Source: Hellea sp. (GTDB lineage Bacteria; Pseudomonadota; Alphaproteobacteria; Caulobacterales; Maricaulaceae). Taken from it: DNA of 64,000 nt. The notes under the pieces were generated by a model. It worked only from the letters and a program-made list of their open reading frames with translations, did no database searches and had not been told where the DNA came from. Shown piece after piece: positions 25,674 through 35,337 of this stretch. Position 1 is the stretch's first letter, and each line of letters opens with the position of its first letter. The DNA lies in contig JAHDDC010000017.1 of assembly GCA_020629545.1 (NCBI GenBank), positions 1 to 64,000 on the forward strand, in the 5' to 3' direction. A program made the translations under genes and the position numbers.

Positions 25674-27587
25674 CTATATCAGGAACAGAACGGCTCTGTC
25701 ATCAGCTCGTTCTGACAAAGCTCTATTGAGTGTGGAAACAAGCTCGGACGTAAATTTCTCGGTTGCCGCGTCCTGCCACGCATTGTTGACAGCGCGAATG
25801 GTTTCCGGCCGCTGCTTTTTTGCTGCACGCCGAATTCGCCCATCCGTCATGAGTTGTCGAGCCATAACGGGAACATTGGCTTTGCTAAATGTATTCTGCA
25901 GGGCCTTCTTTCCAAATATGAAGCCACCGCCGGCAACGACCCCCGCAATAAGTAGGCCACCAGGCGCTGCAATTAGCGGGCTGGCTTTCGCTATCAATGT
26001 CCCAATGACTAGCCCAGACAAAGTCGCGCCGACCAATGCTGTATCAGCTTCGAGCCCTGCAACCGATGGCGCAGAAACACTCATTCCCTCCAGATAATCG
26101 CTTACCGTTTGGCTGTCATCTAGCGACAACACCATTGCTGGAAAGCCATGATCCCGACAGATTGGATCAGTATCCTTTTCAATATCACGCTGTAGCTCAC
26201 CAAACCAATCGTCGATTATCGGTCGCAATATTTTTTGGCACTCTTCGCCCCCCAACCAGGCTTTGACTTTGTCTTCCAATACCGGCTGGATATCATCAAG
26301 ACTTTCAACACGACCAGACCGCCACAGTCCAAATGCCGGGATCACACAATTTTCGGTTAGCGCATCCACCAAAACGGGCGCCAAGCGCTCCCCTAAGCTT
26401 AGGCTTGCCGTTCTCGCCTTGTTATAAACAGGCCCTCCATCTTGCAAAAGCTCCGCGACAGCTCTTTTGAAACTGTCATGCATATACTCAAACCGTCCCA
26501 ACCAAGCTAAACCTCTGGCAATCGCGAATTCCGGCTCGGCACCCTGGACAACTTTCGCCTCTGGAAACGCTTTCTCACAAGCAGGTGCAATGAGGGGCAA
26601 TCTAGACGCCCCACCGGTTAAAAGGACCGTCTCCGGCGCGCGGCCGCCCAATTTTTCTACGGCGTCCTTAACCGCGAATTTAAAAGCATCTGGCCAGGTA
26701 AAATCATTGAGTGCGGCTATCCGAGTTGACATTATTCGGTCCGCATCGGACTTATCCAATCGAATTTCAAATAAGATGCCGTTATCTATGGGCAAGCGTT
26801 TGATAATCTCGACAGGCGTTTCATTCCCCGTAAAATACTGTTCTTTCGCCAATCTGCACCAATATTCCATTACGGGCCGATAATGCGGATAACGTTCAAT
26901 CAGTTTGTCTATTTTTTTCCTATGTTTTTGCCGCTCCAGATTGAGTTTAAATATTTCTGTATCAAGTAAGCCTGAACCCAATACATTATGCCCGACATCC
27001 TCAGCCTCCAAGTTTTGGCAATAGGTAAAATCGGTCGTGGAGGACCCGATATCGACAATCAAAACACTTGAACGCGCAGCTTCGAGCGACAAGTAACCCT
27101 GCTCGAGCGCGGTCATTAGCGCCGCCCGACTTTCCGGAACGATTCTAACTGTTTTAAGCCCCGCATTTTGGAAGAGATTTTTATAATCTTCGCGGGTTTG
27201 TTGGTTCCAGCCAGATGGACACCCAACAATAAACCTACTTTTTTTTAAGCCTTGAATCTTTTTTTCCTCGGTTAATCCTTTCATCAGCGCCTGCGTGAAC
27301 AGCTCCGTCGGTTCAGTTACCGATTCATTTGAAAAATCCCGATCTTTAAATTTCACCCAAACATTGGGTTTTGGTCCTAAAAAAGCTGTCTGAAGCGCCG
27401 CTAAATTGACAGCATCTGCCCCAATTTTGATACCGGATTTATCTTTGGCCACAGCAGTGACAAAGCTCTTTTCTCCGCGAAAGTCCAAGATTTCAGGTTC
27501 TCTCATTGACCGGTTATAGGCTCGCCCTATGGCTGTTTCGCCGTGCCCCAGATCAAATCCAATAAACTCAATATCATTCGAGCTCAT
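25674..27587 (-). CDS. Hsp70-like ATPase with C-terminal hydrophobic glycine-rich segment
   Basis: 637 residues. The actin/Hsp70 nucleotide-binding fold fills the first about 380 residues. Phosphate-1 loop is FIGFDLGHGETAIG, phosphate-2 is VLIVDIGSSTTDFTY, and the adenosine motif is VLLTGGASRLPLI. The usual DnaK substrate-binding domain is replaced by a helical region with a hydrophobic, glycine-rich stretch at about 517-558 (VGATLSGLVIGTLIAK; GLLIAGVVAGGGFIFG). This could insert in a membrane. A basic helix (RIRRAAKKQRPET) follows. It overlaps the upstream membrane-protein gene by 14 bases, so they are co-translated. It is not DnaK, HscA or YegD by layout. Confidence 0.85.
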   Translation of the reverse strand: MSSNDIEFIGFDLGHGETAIGRAYNRSMREPEILDFRGEKSFVTAVAKDKSGIKIGADAVNLAALQTAFLGPKPNVWVKFKDRDFSNESVTEPTELFTQALMKGLTEEKKIQGLKKSRFIVGCPSGWNQQTREDYKNLFQNAGLKTVRIVPESRAALMTALEQGYLSLEAARSSVLIVDIGSSTTDFTYCQNLEAEDVGHNVLGSGLLDTEIFKLNLERQKHRKKIDKLIERYPHYRPVMEYWCRLAKEQYFTGNETPVEIIKRLPIDNGILFEIRLDKSDADRIMSTRIAALNDFTWPDAFKFAVKDAVEKLGGRAPETVLLTGGASRLPLIAPACEKAFPEAKVVQGAEPEFAIARGLAWLGRFEYMHDSFKRAVAELLQDGGPVYNKARTASLSLGERLAPVLVDALTENCVIPAFGLWRSGRVESLDDIQPVLEDKVKAWLGGEECQKILRPIIDDWFGELQRDIEKDTDPICRDHGFPAMVLSLDDSQTVSDYLEGMSVSAPSVAGLEADTALVGATLSGLVIGTLIAKASPLIAAPGGLLIAGVVAGGGFIFGKKALQNTFSKANVPVMARQLMTDGRIRRAAKKQRPETIRAVNNAWQDAATEKFTSELVSTLNRALSERADDRAVLFLI

Positions 27588-28473
27588 CTTTGCTCCAAAC
27601 TGTGCCCCGAACGATTAATTGATCCCCGGCCATGAGTGCCGGCGCGGCAACTTTTGTTTCAGTCTGACCTATGGCAGGCAACAGGTCGAAATATTGTTCG
27701 GTCTTTGGGGAATATTCAAGACGGCGAATGCCTTCTGCAGCCAATATTGCCTCAAGTTCTTTCCCGACCAACGTCAATGCAAAATCACCATCTGACGCCT
27801 GCCGTGCTTCGAGAAGTCCCTGAACAAATCCCATCAGTCTCTTATCTTCACGCCAATGGGTTGTCGCGTCGGGCTCAGATAAGCGTGCTAAAATGTGATC
27901 CGCCGTTTTAAGAGCCTCAGATAACGCCGTCACAAATCCGCTTGCATTGGCGTGAATTCGAGCCTCTGCCCGGGCTGCGCCGCTTTCGGTCTGGGTTGTG
28001 TTACTGTTTCGTTTCCAAAATTTGAATCTTTCCAATCGGCCTCGCCAGTTATCAGGGTCCAGAAAACGCAGCAGCGCCAGAACAACGGCCGTTATTAAAC
28101 CTAGTCGGCTATCGGACATTATAGACCAAATACCCAGACCCAAGGCTGCGAGATAAAACAGGTTCTGTCCCCAAGGCACAGGTCGACGAATGGCTGGCAC
28201 TTCGTGCCAGATGATCTCGGCCTCCGTTCCTTGATCCAAAACGCTGGCTCCTGACTTGACCATTTCGATCAGCCAGAGCCCTGCCCGTTGGAGTTTGACG
28301 TCAGTCGTTTGATCGGAAAAACGATGTCCGGTGCGGTCCAGCGCCTTACGCGCGGATATAACAATTTGCTGCGAACTTAGATTATCATCAGAAATCATGC
28401 GGATTAGTGTGTCACGCTCAGGCTCAAAGGCCTTGTAAAGCGAAAAGCTCGGCGAATGTGTCAGGTTAGACAT
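27574..28473 (-). CDS. Two-TM protein of unknown function, partner of the Hsp70-like ATPase
   Basis: 299 residues from ATG 28473. The longer frame to 28611 would overlap the divergent xerC start, so the shorter one is preferred. A soluble N-terminal part (1-100) is followed by two close membrane segments (about 104-120 and 123-138) and a cytoplasmic helical C-terminal half. That half ends in a short beta domain (LMAGDQLIVRGTVW). The GrpE-family layout (N-terminal helices, no J domain) is not evident and the family is not recognised. Its 14-base overlap with the Hsp70-like gene suggests the two proteins act together at the membrane. Confidence 0.65.
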   Translation of the reverse strand: MSNLTHSPSFSLYKAFEPERDTLIRMISDDNLSSQQIVISARKALDRTGHRFSDQTTDVKLQRAGLWLIEMVKSGASVLDQGTEAEIIWHEVPAIRRPVPWGQNLFYLAALGLGIWSIMSDSRLGLITAVVLALLRFLDPDNWRGRLERFKFWKRNSNTTQTESGAARAEARIHANASGFVTALSEALKTADHILARLSEPDATTHWREDKRLMGFVQGLLEARQASDGDFALTLVGKELEAILAAEGIRRLEYSPKTEQYFDLLPAIGQTETKVAAPALMAGDQLIVRGTVWSKDELE

Positions 28474-28552
28474 AAACCGGATGTCGGGTTTCGAGGCCGA
28501 GGAGTCAAGCCTGTTACTGTACTGAATTCGCAAAGGTTCATTAACCCGGCGA

Positions 28553-29494
28553 ATGCATAAGGAGTTTGTGTCAAATGCTGATAATAAGACGGGCAATGAA
28601 GCGCTAGCCATTTTTCTGGATCACTTGTCCGGAGAGCGACGCTTGTCGACCAAAACGGTTGAAAGTTATCAACGCGATATCAGTAGTTTCCTAAATTTCT
28701 TAAGCGGGCATTTTCAAAGAACAATTTATCTGACTGATTTAGAATGCTTAGCACTTCGGGATTTTCGCGCATATCTTGCATTTCGGCGTCGAGGGAAAAA
28801 AGCCTTATCCCCAGCGTCAATTGCTCGTCAGCTATCCGCGCTCAGAACGTTCTACAGATATCTGGACAGACGCTATGCCGTCAGAAACGACGCCGTTGGC
28901 CTCATCAAAGGCCCTAGGGTCAAAGCTCCTCTTCCCAAACCCTTATCCAAATCCGGGGCATTTGATATGGCGTCTGAAGGCTCAATCGATTCTCGTCCAT
29001 GGGTGCAGGCCCGAAATACAGCTGTTATGATGCTGCTTTATGGTGCAGGACTCCGTATATCAGAGGCCCTGTCATTGACAGCAAAGCACTGTCCGCTTGG
29101 CGCGTCTTTAACACTGACTGGTAAAGGCGAGAAAACCAGAGTAGTTCCAATCTTGCCTGTCGTCGCAGAAGCGGTTCAAAAATATATTGACCTTTGCCCC
29201 CATCCACTTGATGACGACTTGCCCTTGTTTCGCGGGATACGCGGCGGAGCGTTATCAGCCAGACAAATCCAATCGGATATGCAAATCCTTCGCGGCTATC
29301 TCGGACTTCCCGATAGCGCCACTCCCCATGCTCTTAGGCATAGTTTTGCAACCCATTTATTAGCCGGCGGCGGCGATCTTCGCACCATCCAACAGCTCCT
29401 TGGTCATGAAAACCTCTCAACAACCCAGAGATATACCGGTGTCGATTCGAACAGCCTTCGGCGCGTACATGGCGCCGCTCATCCGCGAGGGTGA
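28553..29494 (+). CDS. xerC: Tyrosine recombinase XerC
   Basis: 313 residues. Core-binding SAM-like domain: FLDHLSGERRLSTKTVESYQRDI, then LSALRTFYRYLDRR. The catalytic domain shows the Arg of YGAGLRISEAL, the Lys in GKGEKTRVVP, HALRHSFATHLLAGG (His/Arg), LGHENLSTTQRY (His, Tyr). It resolves chromosome dimers at dif with XerD. Sequence style is XerC rather than XerD, but this is not decisive. A GTG 15 bases inside, right after AAGGAG, is a less likely start. There is no sign of a mobile element around it. Confidence 0.9.
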   Translation: MHKEFVSNADNKTGNEALAIFLDHLSGERRLSTKTVESYQRDISSFLNFLSGHFQRTIYLTDLECLALRDFRAYLAFRRRGKKALSPASIARQLSALRTFYRYLDRRYAVRNDAVGLIKGPRVKAPLPKPLSKSGAFDMASEGSIDSRPWVQARNTAVMMLLYGAGLRISEALSLTAKHCPLGASLTLTGKGEKTRVVPILPVVAEAVQKYIDLCPHPLDDDLPLFRGIRGGALSARQIQSDMQILRGYLGLPDSATPHALRHSFATHLLAGGGDLRTIQQLLGHENLSTTQRYTGVDSNSLRRVHGAAHPRG

Positions 29495-29666
29495 GTTAAA
29501 AAGGCCGAATTTTCAATAAATTTGCACACGAATTCAGCAATTCAATCTATAACGTCCATAAATATAGGGAAAGAAAGAAAACAGCCCGAAAACCGTTAAT
29601 AATTGGAAAGAATTTCTACCAACTGCGCTTTAAATTCGCTAACAAGGGTCATTACAGGAAATTCAA

Positions 29667-29673
29667 AAGGGGA
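29667..29673 (+). promoter_or_regulatory. Ribosome-binding site of the TonB receptor, complementary to the candidate sRNA loops
   Basis: AAGGGGA lies five bases before the ATG of the TonB-dependent receptor. It is the exact reverse complement of TCCCCTT, present in loops 1 and 2 of the candidate small RNA at 53974-54071. Base-pairing would hide the site from ribosomes. The site is seen; the regulation is inference. Confidence 0.5.
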
Positions 29674-29678
29674 ATTCC

Positions 29679-32600
29679 ATGAAATTTACAACTTACAAAA
29701 GAATATTACTGGGTTCATCTGCGGCGTTTGCAATTTTTGCAGGCAACGCATTTGCGCAGGAGCCAATAGAAACAATAACGGACCAAGCGGAACAAACATC
29801 GACCGGCGGCGATGAGGTGGTTGTTACGGGTTCAAGGATCAGAAAAAATACCTTCACAAGTCCAGTATCAATGGATGTTTTAGACGTTGAGGACGCGAAA
29901 GTGGAAGGTATAGCTGACATTGCTGGCTTACTTCAAACATCGACTGCGGCTTCAGGCTCATCACAAATTACCAATGCTGTTTCAACGGCTTTCGTCGCAA
30001 ATGGTGGCGTAGGTGCGGAAACAATTGGATTACGCGGTCTAGGCGCAAATAGAACATTGGACCTAATCAATGGTCGACGTGCTGGACCGTCAGGAACAAG
30101 AGGGTCGATAAGTTCGTTTGACTTGGGTTCAATTCCTTTAGTTGGCGTTGAACGCGTTGATATTCTCAAAGACGGCGCTTCATCAGTTTACGGATCCGAT
30201 GCGATTGCTGGTGTCATCAATTACATTACGGACAAATCTGAGGGCGGAGACATTGATTTATATACGTCCCTACCTTACGGCGGCGGCGGCGAGGTCTTCA
30301 GAGGAAGCGCAACTTATGGCAAAAACTTTGATGGCGGTCGTTTCAGAGTAACTGGCGACTATTACAAGGCCGAAGAGCTTGCCAGAGAAGATAGAAACTA
30401 TCTGGACTGTAACGAAAATTACTCTTTTACGGATGAAACACTTTCGACCCGTGCCGATATAATTGATCCAAGACGTCATCAATTTCAGTGCGCCGGAACA
30501 ATTTGGGGTCACGTATGGGTATATGATTATGGCGCTGACAATATCGCAGCGAATCCTCGAAACCTTATCTTTCAATATAGCTACCCTGGAGACAACCTAG
30601 GATCATTCATACCGCAAATTCCTCAATCCCTCGACGGATCGGGACTAATTGCGCCTCCAGGCTGGTTCCAGGTTGAGTACAATCAAAGCCATATCAATGG
30701 TCTTCCGGCATTTGCGGGAATTGATGTGTCGGATAACGGCCCCAATGCGGTTACGAACCTTTATCCAGACATGCAGCGCCGAGACTCGGTTACCCCAGAG
30801 GTCGAACGCATGACATTTATGGGCGACGTTGAATACGACTTGACCGACAATATCTCCGCCTACGCAGAGGGATTGTTCAATCGCCGAACTAACTATGTGA
30901 ATGGCCACAAACAATATTGGACATATCAATATGGCGCACAGACTATTTTCGCCGGTGGTGACAACCCGGCTCCATTAGATGCCGGTTGGGGAGGCCCGCT
31001 ATCTTGGTTCAGCCCAACGCCGGTTGTTGAGCATGGTGACGAAGAAACATCGATCGATTATTTCCGTCTCGTTGGCGGCCTCAAAGGTGATTTCGGTGAA
31101 AACGGTCCTCTGAAAGGCTGGGCATGGGACGTTTATGGTCAATATTCTGACTCCCATGGTGAGTATTGGGAACAACATGTTAGAGCCGATGCGATTTTCC
31201 CATATAATTTTGCAACTTCATCATGTGAAGGCACAACAACACCAGGCGCGTCGGGCGAAGTCAATGGTGAGACTCTCACAATTGATGGAGTTCCTTGTAC
31301 AGATGTGCGTTGGTTCGATCCAAATTTCTTAGCTGGTGATTTAACCGATGCTGAGCGCGCTATGTTGCTAAGCAGCGACAAGGGTTACACTGATTTTGAT
31401 CAGATGACGTTCGAAGGATTTGTAACTGGCGATCTGTTCAATTTTAATGGCAGGGATGTTTCCGCTGCTGTTGGATTATTTCATCAACGTGACGAAATTT
31501 ACGATCGACCTTCGGATACAACGCTTTTAGGCAACGAATTCTTTGGATCTAGTTCAGGTATTACGACCGGGGTTCAAAAAACCAATGCAGTTTACGGGGA
31601 ACTTAGCATTCCATTGCTAGAAGACGTTACCCTAGCGAAAGACTTATCTGTTAGCTTGTCCGGACGCTACTCAGAGATCACTTCGGAACATGAGGACGGT
31701 CGCAAAAACAAGGTAGATGGGTTTAATTACCGTGCGACACTTGATTGGCGTTTATCAGATATGATCCGCGTTCGAGCCTCTCAAGGCACCTCGTTCAGAG
31801 CCCCAGGGTTATTCGAGCAGTTCTTGGCCGATGAATCTTCATCAGCTCGTCAATCCATTGACCCATGCCGAGGATGGGGCGACTTAACTGCCGACGACTT
31901 TGCTAATTTTGAGCAAATTCAAGCGAATTGTGCAGCAGAAGGAATTCCTGATGATTACGTTGGCGCGCCTATTTCTGTATCAGTTTTGACTGGTGGTGGT
32001 TTTGGCAACTTGGAACCTGAAACATCCGAAAACTTCACTATTGGTGCGGTCTTAAGCCCTGATTTTGAATTCGCAGATATGAGTTTTGCAGTAGATTATT
32101 TCGATATTACGGTGAAAGATGAGATTGAGACACTTAGCTCCGGCGAAATCGTACTAGGCTGTTATGGGTCAACAGATTTTGCAAATGAACCCCTTTGCGA
32201 TCTAGTAGATCGCGGTTTTGAGCTTAATCCGCCCGATCCAACAGTTCCAAACCGAATTGCAAATGTTCGCGCGAAATTCGTCAACATTAACCAGCAAACC
32301 AACAAGGGATTGGATTTTACGTTCCGAATGAACAAAGATACAAAATTCGGCCCTGTGACGTTGAATGCTCAAGCCTCAAGACAACTGGAAGATGAAATTC
32401 AATTGCTCGCTGAAAGTCGGACTCAATTCTTGAACAAATCGATTGGCGAGCCAGCTTGGACTGGATTTGCAAATCTGTCCATTCAGCCACGTGATGATTT
32501 ATCTTTCAGATGGGGCGTCGACTACATTGGGAGTCAGCAACCTATCAGAAATATTGATTTAACCTCTGATCTCGAAAACCCGACCGCTCCATACTCAGTC

Positions 32601-32843
32601 GATCAAGACGGAAGAACGGTTTTCTGGAAAACAGAGCTTGAACCGACGATTTACCACTCTCTGTCTGCAGAGGCGACGATTTCAGGAGGTTGGATTTTCA
32701 GAGTTGGTGTTAATAACATCTTCGACGAGTCACCTGTAGCTTCCTCAGTATCTTCGACAGCAGGTAATACGCCTCTCATAGCATCTCAATATGATTTGCT
32801 TGGACGCCGAGCGTTCATCAACTTTACAAAAAAGTTTGATTAG
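29679..32843 (+). CDS. TonB-dependent outer-membrane receptor
   Basis: 1054 residues. Signal peptide 1-26 ends GNAFA-Q. The plug domain (about 45-190) shows VVVTGSRIRKN, ETIGLRGLGANRTLDLINGRR and KDGASSVYGSDAIAGVINYIT. The long beta-barrel has typical TonB_dep_Rec blocks (DWRLSDMIRVRASQGTSFRAP, SFRWGVDYIG, FRVGVNNIFDESP) and ends LLGRRAFINFTKKFD. The large size and the neighbouring halogenase suggest uptake of a glycan, aromatic or other bulky nutrient; no ligand can be assigned. A strong terminator follows. The 183-base upstream gap shows no clear promoter. Confidence 0.94.
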   Translation: MKFTTYKRILLGSSAAFAIFAGNAFAQEPIETITDQAEQTSTGGDEVVVTGSRIRKNTFTSPVSMDVLDVEDAKVEGIADIAGLLQTSTAASGSSQITNAVSTAFVANGGVGAETIGLRGLGANRTLDLINGRRAGPSGTRGSISSFDLGSIPLVGVERVDILKDGASSVYGSDAIAGVINYITDKSEGGDIDLYTSLPYGGGGEVFRGSATYGKNFDGGRFRVTGDYYKAEELAREDRNYLDCNENYSFTDETLSTRADIIDPRRHQFQCAGTIWGHVWVYDYGADNIAANPRNLIFQYSYPGDNLGSFIPQIPQSLDGSGLIAPPGWFQVEYNQSHINGLPAFAGIDVSDNGPNAVTNLYPDMQRRDSVTPEVERMTFMGDVEYDLTDNISAYAEGLFNRRTNYVNGHKQYWTYQYGAQTIFAGGDNPAPLDAGWGGPLSWFSPTPVVEHGDEETSIDYFRLVGGLKGDFGENGPLKGWAWDVYGQYSDSHGEYWEQHVRADAIFPYNFATSSCEGTTTPGASGEVNGETLTIDGVPCTDVRWFDPNFLAGDLTDAERAMLLSSDKGYTDFDQMTFEGFVTGDLFNFNGRDVSAAVGLFHQRDEIYDRPSDTTLLGNEFFGSSSGITTGVQKTNAVYGELSIPLLEDVTLAKDLSVSLSGRYSEITSEHEDGRKNKVDGFNYRATLDWRLSDMIRVRASQGTSFRAPGLFEQFLADESSSARQSIDPCRGWGDLTADDFANFEQIQANCAAEGIPDDYVGAPISVSVLTGGGFGNLEPETSENFTIGAVLSPDFEFADMSFAVDYFDITVKDEIETLSSGEIVLGCYGSTDFANEPLCDLVDRGFELNPPDPTVPNRIANVRAKFVNINQQTNKGLDFTFRMNKDTKFGPVTLNAQASRQLEDEIQLLAESRTQFLNKSIGEPAWTGFANLSIQPRDDLSFRWGVDYIGSQQPIRNIDLTSDLENPTAPYSVDQDGRTVFWKTELEPTIYHSLSAEATISGGWIFRVGVNNIFDESPVASSVSSTAGNTPLIASQYDLLGRRAFINFTKKFD

Positions 32844-32865
32844 GAATTTCAAAATATTCTCAATA

Positions 32866-32888
32866 GCGGGCTTCGGCCCGCTTTTTTT
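32866..32888 (+). terminator. Intrinsic terminator after the TonB receptor
   Basis: A perfect 6-bp G+C stem GCGGGC / GCCCGC with a stable TTCG tetraloop is followed by seven T residues, 22 bases after the stop codon. Confidence 0.95.
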
Positions 32889-32916
32889 ATGCCTTTAACT
32901 CTGATAGAGACCGTTC

Positions 32917-33702
32917 ATGCCACGTGTTTTAGCTACTCCTGACAATCTGGATGACCTCAATCCAAACTATGCGCAAGCACCGCTTACGCAGACGATGTTT
33001 TTAAACAGCGTCCCCAAAAGTGGGAGCCATTTACTAAAAAACATTGTGCGTATGTTTGTTCCAGTTGAGCAGCAATATTCAGTCGATTTCATTCAATACC
33101 CAACATTGAAACAACATCATCATGCTCTGATAGCGAAACCTCCAATGCTAAGTTGGGGACACCTTCTCTTTGGCGACGGACCAGCAATTTTACTAAAGGA
33201 TGCGGTTCACGTTTTGCTGGTTCGTGACCCTTATGATTGGGTTTTAGCGCGCGCGCGATTTTTCTTGTCTGATAATTTTCAGGCCAATTTGGATCATATG
33301 AAAAATGGCAAGGTCAATATCGACGACTTTTTGAATATGATGATATTTGGAGTCCATAACCTGTTTCCAACCATGCGTGAAATATATGACAATAATGCAG
33401 TTGCCTGGTTAGGAACATCGGCCCACATCGTCCGGTATGAGGATTTAATTGTTCATGTGAAAAACCCTGAATCAAATGATGCAGCGGTATTTTTTAAAAA
33501 TCTTTTAGGTCTGGGAAACATAAGTCTACCCGAAGACTGGATCGAACGCGTCAAAGTTGGATCGGATCGCAAACAAAGCGGAACTGCGAGAGAGAACCTG
33601 ACATTAAACGGTCAGACTGTTCCCGAAATCCTACCTATGGCTCAGCAACAACTCGTGGATTACGCTTGCCCAGGACTGCGGGCGCTACTGGGATATAGTT
33701 AG
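32917..33702 (+). CDS. Sulfotransferase-like protein
   Basis: 261 residues. The PAPS 5'-phosphosulfate-binding motif is likely FLNSVPKSGSHLLKNIV near residues 28-44. The 3'-phosphate motif is likely VLLVRDPYDWVLARARFF near 107-124, and VRYEDLIVH is the usual downstream landmark. Together these match the P-loop sulfotransferase family. No signal peptide or TM segment. Acceptor unknown. It lies between a TonB receptor terminator and a convergent flavin halogenase; its stop codon and the halogenase stop are directly adjacent. Confidence 0.75.
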   Translation: MPRVLATPDNLDDLNPNYAQAPLTQTMFLNSVPKSGSHLLKNIVRMFVPVEQQYSVDFIQYPTLKQHHHALIAKPPMLSWGHLLFGDGPAILLKDAVHVLLVRDPYDWVLARARFFLSDNFQANLDHMKNGKVNIDDFLNMMIFGVHNLFPTMREIYDNNAVAWLGTSAHIVRYEDLIVHVKNPESNDAAVFFKNLLGLGNISLPEDWIERVKVGSDRKQSGTARENLTLNGQTVPEILPMAQQQLVDYACPGLRALLGYS

Positions 33703-35337
33703 TTACGGCCATCCATCGGGTTTTGGACCTTGCTCCCATGGCTTCATGCCAAGCACACGGTGAAGCCAGATATGATGAGGCGGAAGTTCCTTCGGCGCGG
33801 CACGCACCGCATTTATGACAAAACTTAGTACACGTGAGTTCTTACGGTCATTGCCCGATTTCGATTTAAACTCATCGCCGCGATAATCCATTCCAAAAAG
33901 GATCGCTTCATAGCTCGCATGGTTCCATAATCCTGCCGCATCTACGGGCGGTCGCGGGTCGATTTCGGGATCACTCGGTTCAGACATTCCATAATCAAAG
34001 CCATGAAAAGACTGATCATCGAAGTCCGAACGTGTCGGGGATTTGTTTTTCCAATACTCCAGTTTTGCCTGTAATCTGTCGGTAATATGTTCTGGCATTT
34101 GCACGGTTCGCCAGAACTCTGTGTCATTTCTCTGCGTTAGGCAGTAATGCATATTTATGAAGTCAAGAATCTCATAATATCGGTTGGATAGAATTCGGTT
34201 ATACCGAAATGCCATTGTTTCCATCGCTGCACGATTTTTTGGAAAATGTTCAGCTAGTAAGACTGCGCCCAGTTCGGCCAAATAAATACCGGTAGATTCC
34301 AGCGGCTCAATAAAACCGCCCGAAAGTCCGATTGCGATACTATTTTTTGTCCAGGCCTTTTGACGTTTTCCCGTTTTATAATGGATAATTCGGGTTTCTT
34401 GATCATCCAAATTTTTGCCCTGATATGCCAATAGTTCTTTCCGTGCATCGTCGTCCGTGACAAAGTCAGAAGCATAAACATAACCCGTTGCGCGGCGCGT
34501 TTGGGTAGGAGTATCCCAAATCCATCCAGCGCTCTGAGCGGTTGCCGTCGTATAGGGGCGAATAAATCCCGGAAAATAGTCTTCATAAGAGTATTGGGTT
34601 ACGACGGCGCGGTTACACAAAAGCCATTTTGAAAAACTCTGCCATTCAACGTCTAAAGCCTGCTCGATGAGGAGTCCTTTGAAACCCGTACAATCAACGA
34701 ATATATCACCCGCAATGGAAGACCCATCTTCCAGATTTACAGAAGTAATAAACCCCTGCGTATCGATATTAGCATTCATAACATTTGCGCGAATATGATT
34801 GACCCCGCGCTGTGTTGAAAACGATGTCAAATAATCGGCAAAATCCTGAGCGTCAAAATGATAGGCATATTTGAGCGGCGCAACAAAGGGCTTTCCATCC
34901 ATTGTTTTTGGTGCTCTCAAAATGTCCGATATGACTGTTTGCGCTGATACCGTTTCCATAAACGGGATATCGCGAAGGCTTTCCATCCATCGTTGTCCCG
35001 TTGTATCTATCGGACCGGGCGTAAATCGACTAAAAGGATGATGATAAGCTTCGCCTTTATTATGAAGCCAATTCACATATTTGATTGATTGTTTAAAAGT
35101 CGCATCCGTTGCTTTCATAAAATCGATTTCATCAATTCCAATAACATCCAGCACATGATGAATTGATGGGACAGTAGCCTCGCCCACAGAAACCCGCGGC
35201 ACATCTGGGGATTCTATAAGCGTAATGTGTATGTTTTTGTCCGTACCTCGATTATTGAGGGCACCGTTTAAATAACTAGCCGTTATCCAACCCGCGGAAC
35301 CACCTCCGACAATTACAACTCTTTGTTTTTCAGTCAC
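33703..35337 (-). CDS. Tryptophan-halogenase-type flavin-dependent oxygenase
   Basis: 544 residues. FAD dinucleotide motif VVIVGGGSAGWITASYLN at the N-terminus. The segment ATDATFKQSIKYVNW carries the Lys that aligns with the chloramine-forming Lys of PrnA. GWIWDTP is a variant of the halogenase WxWxIP signature, and GGFIEPLESTGIYL is the late conserved block. Many Caulobacterales-type genomes carry this family beside TonB receptors. Function in these loci is mostly untested, so halogenation of a real substrate is uncertain. The last signature differs from WxWxIP by Asp-Thr-Pro. Confidence 0.9.
   Translation of the reverse strand: MTEKQRVVIVGGGSAGWITASYLNGALNNRGTDKNIHITLIESPDVPRVSVGEATVPSIHHVLDVIGIDEIDFMKATDATFKQSIKYVNWLHNKGEAYHHPFSRFTPGPIDTTGQRWMESLRDIPFMETVSAQTVISDILRAPKTMDGKPFVAPLKYAYHFDAQDFADYLTSFSTQRGVNHIRANVMNANIDTQGFITSVNLEDGSSIAGDIFVDCTGFKGLLIEQALDVEWQSFSKWLLCNRAVVTQYSYEDYFPGFIRPYTTATAQSAGWIWDTPTQTRRATGYVYASDFVTDDDARKELLAYQGKNLDDQETRIIHYKTGKRQKAWTKNSIAIGLSGGFIEPLESTGIYLAELGAVLLAEHFPKNRAAMETMAFRYNRILSNRYYEILDFINMHYCLTQRNDTEFWRTVQMPEHITDRLQAKLEYWKNKSPTRSDFDDQSFHGFDYGMSEPSDPEIDPRPPVDAAGLWNHASYEAILFGMDYRGDEFKSKSGNDRKNSRVLSFVINAVRAAPKELPPHHIWLHRVLGMKPWEQGPKPDGWP

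Noticed and set aside
28553-29494. xerC as part of a mobile element
   Set aside because: No att repeats, transposase or composition change nearby; sequence is of the housekeeping XerC type.
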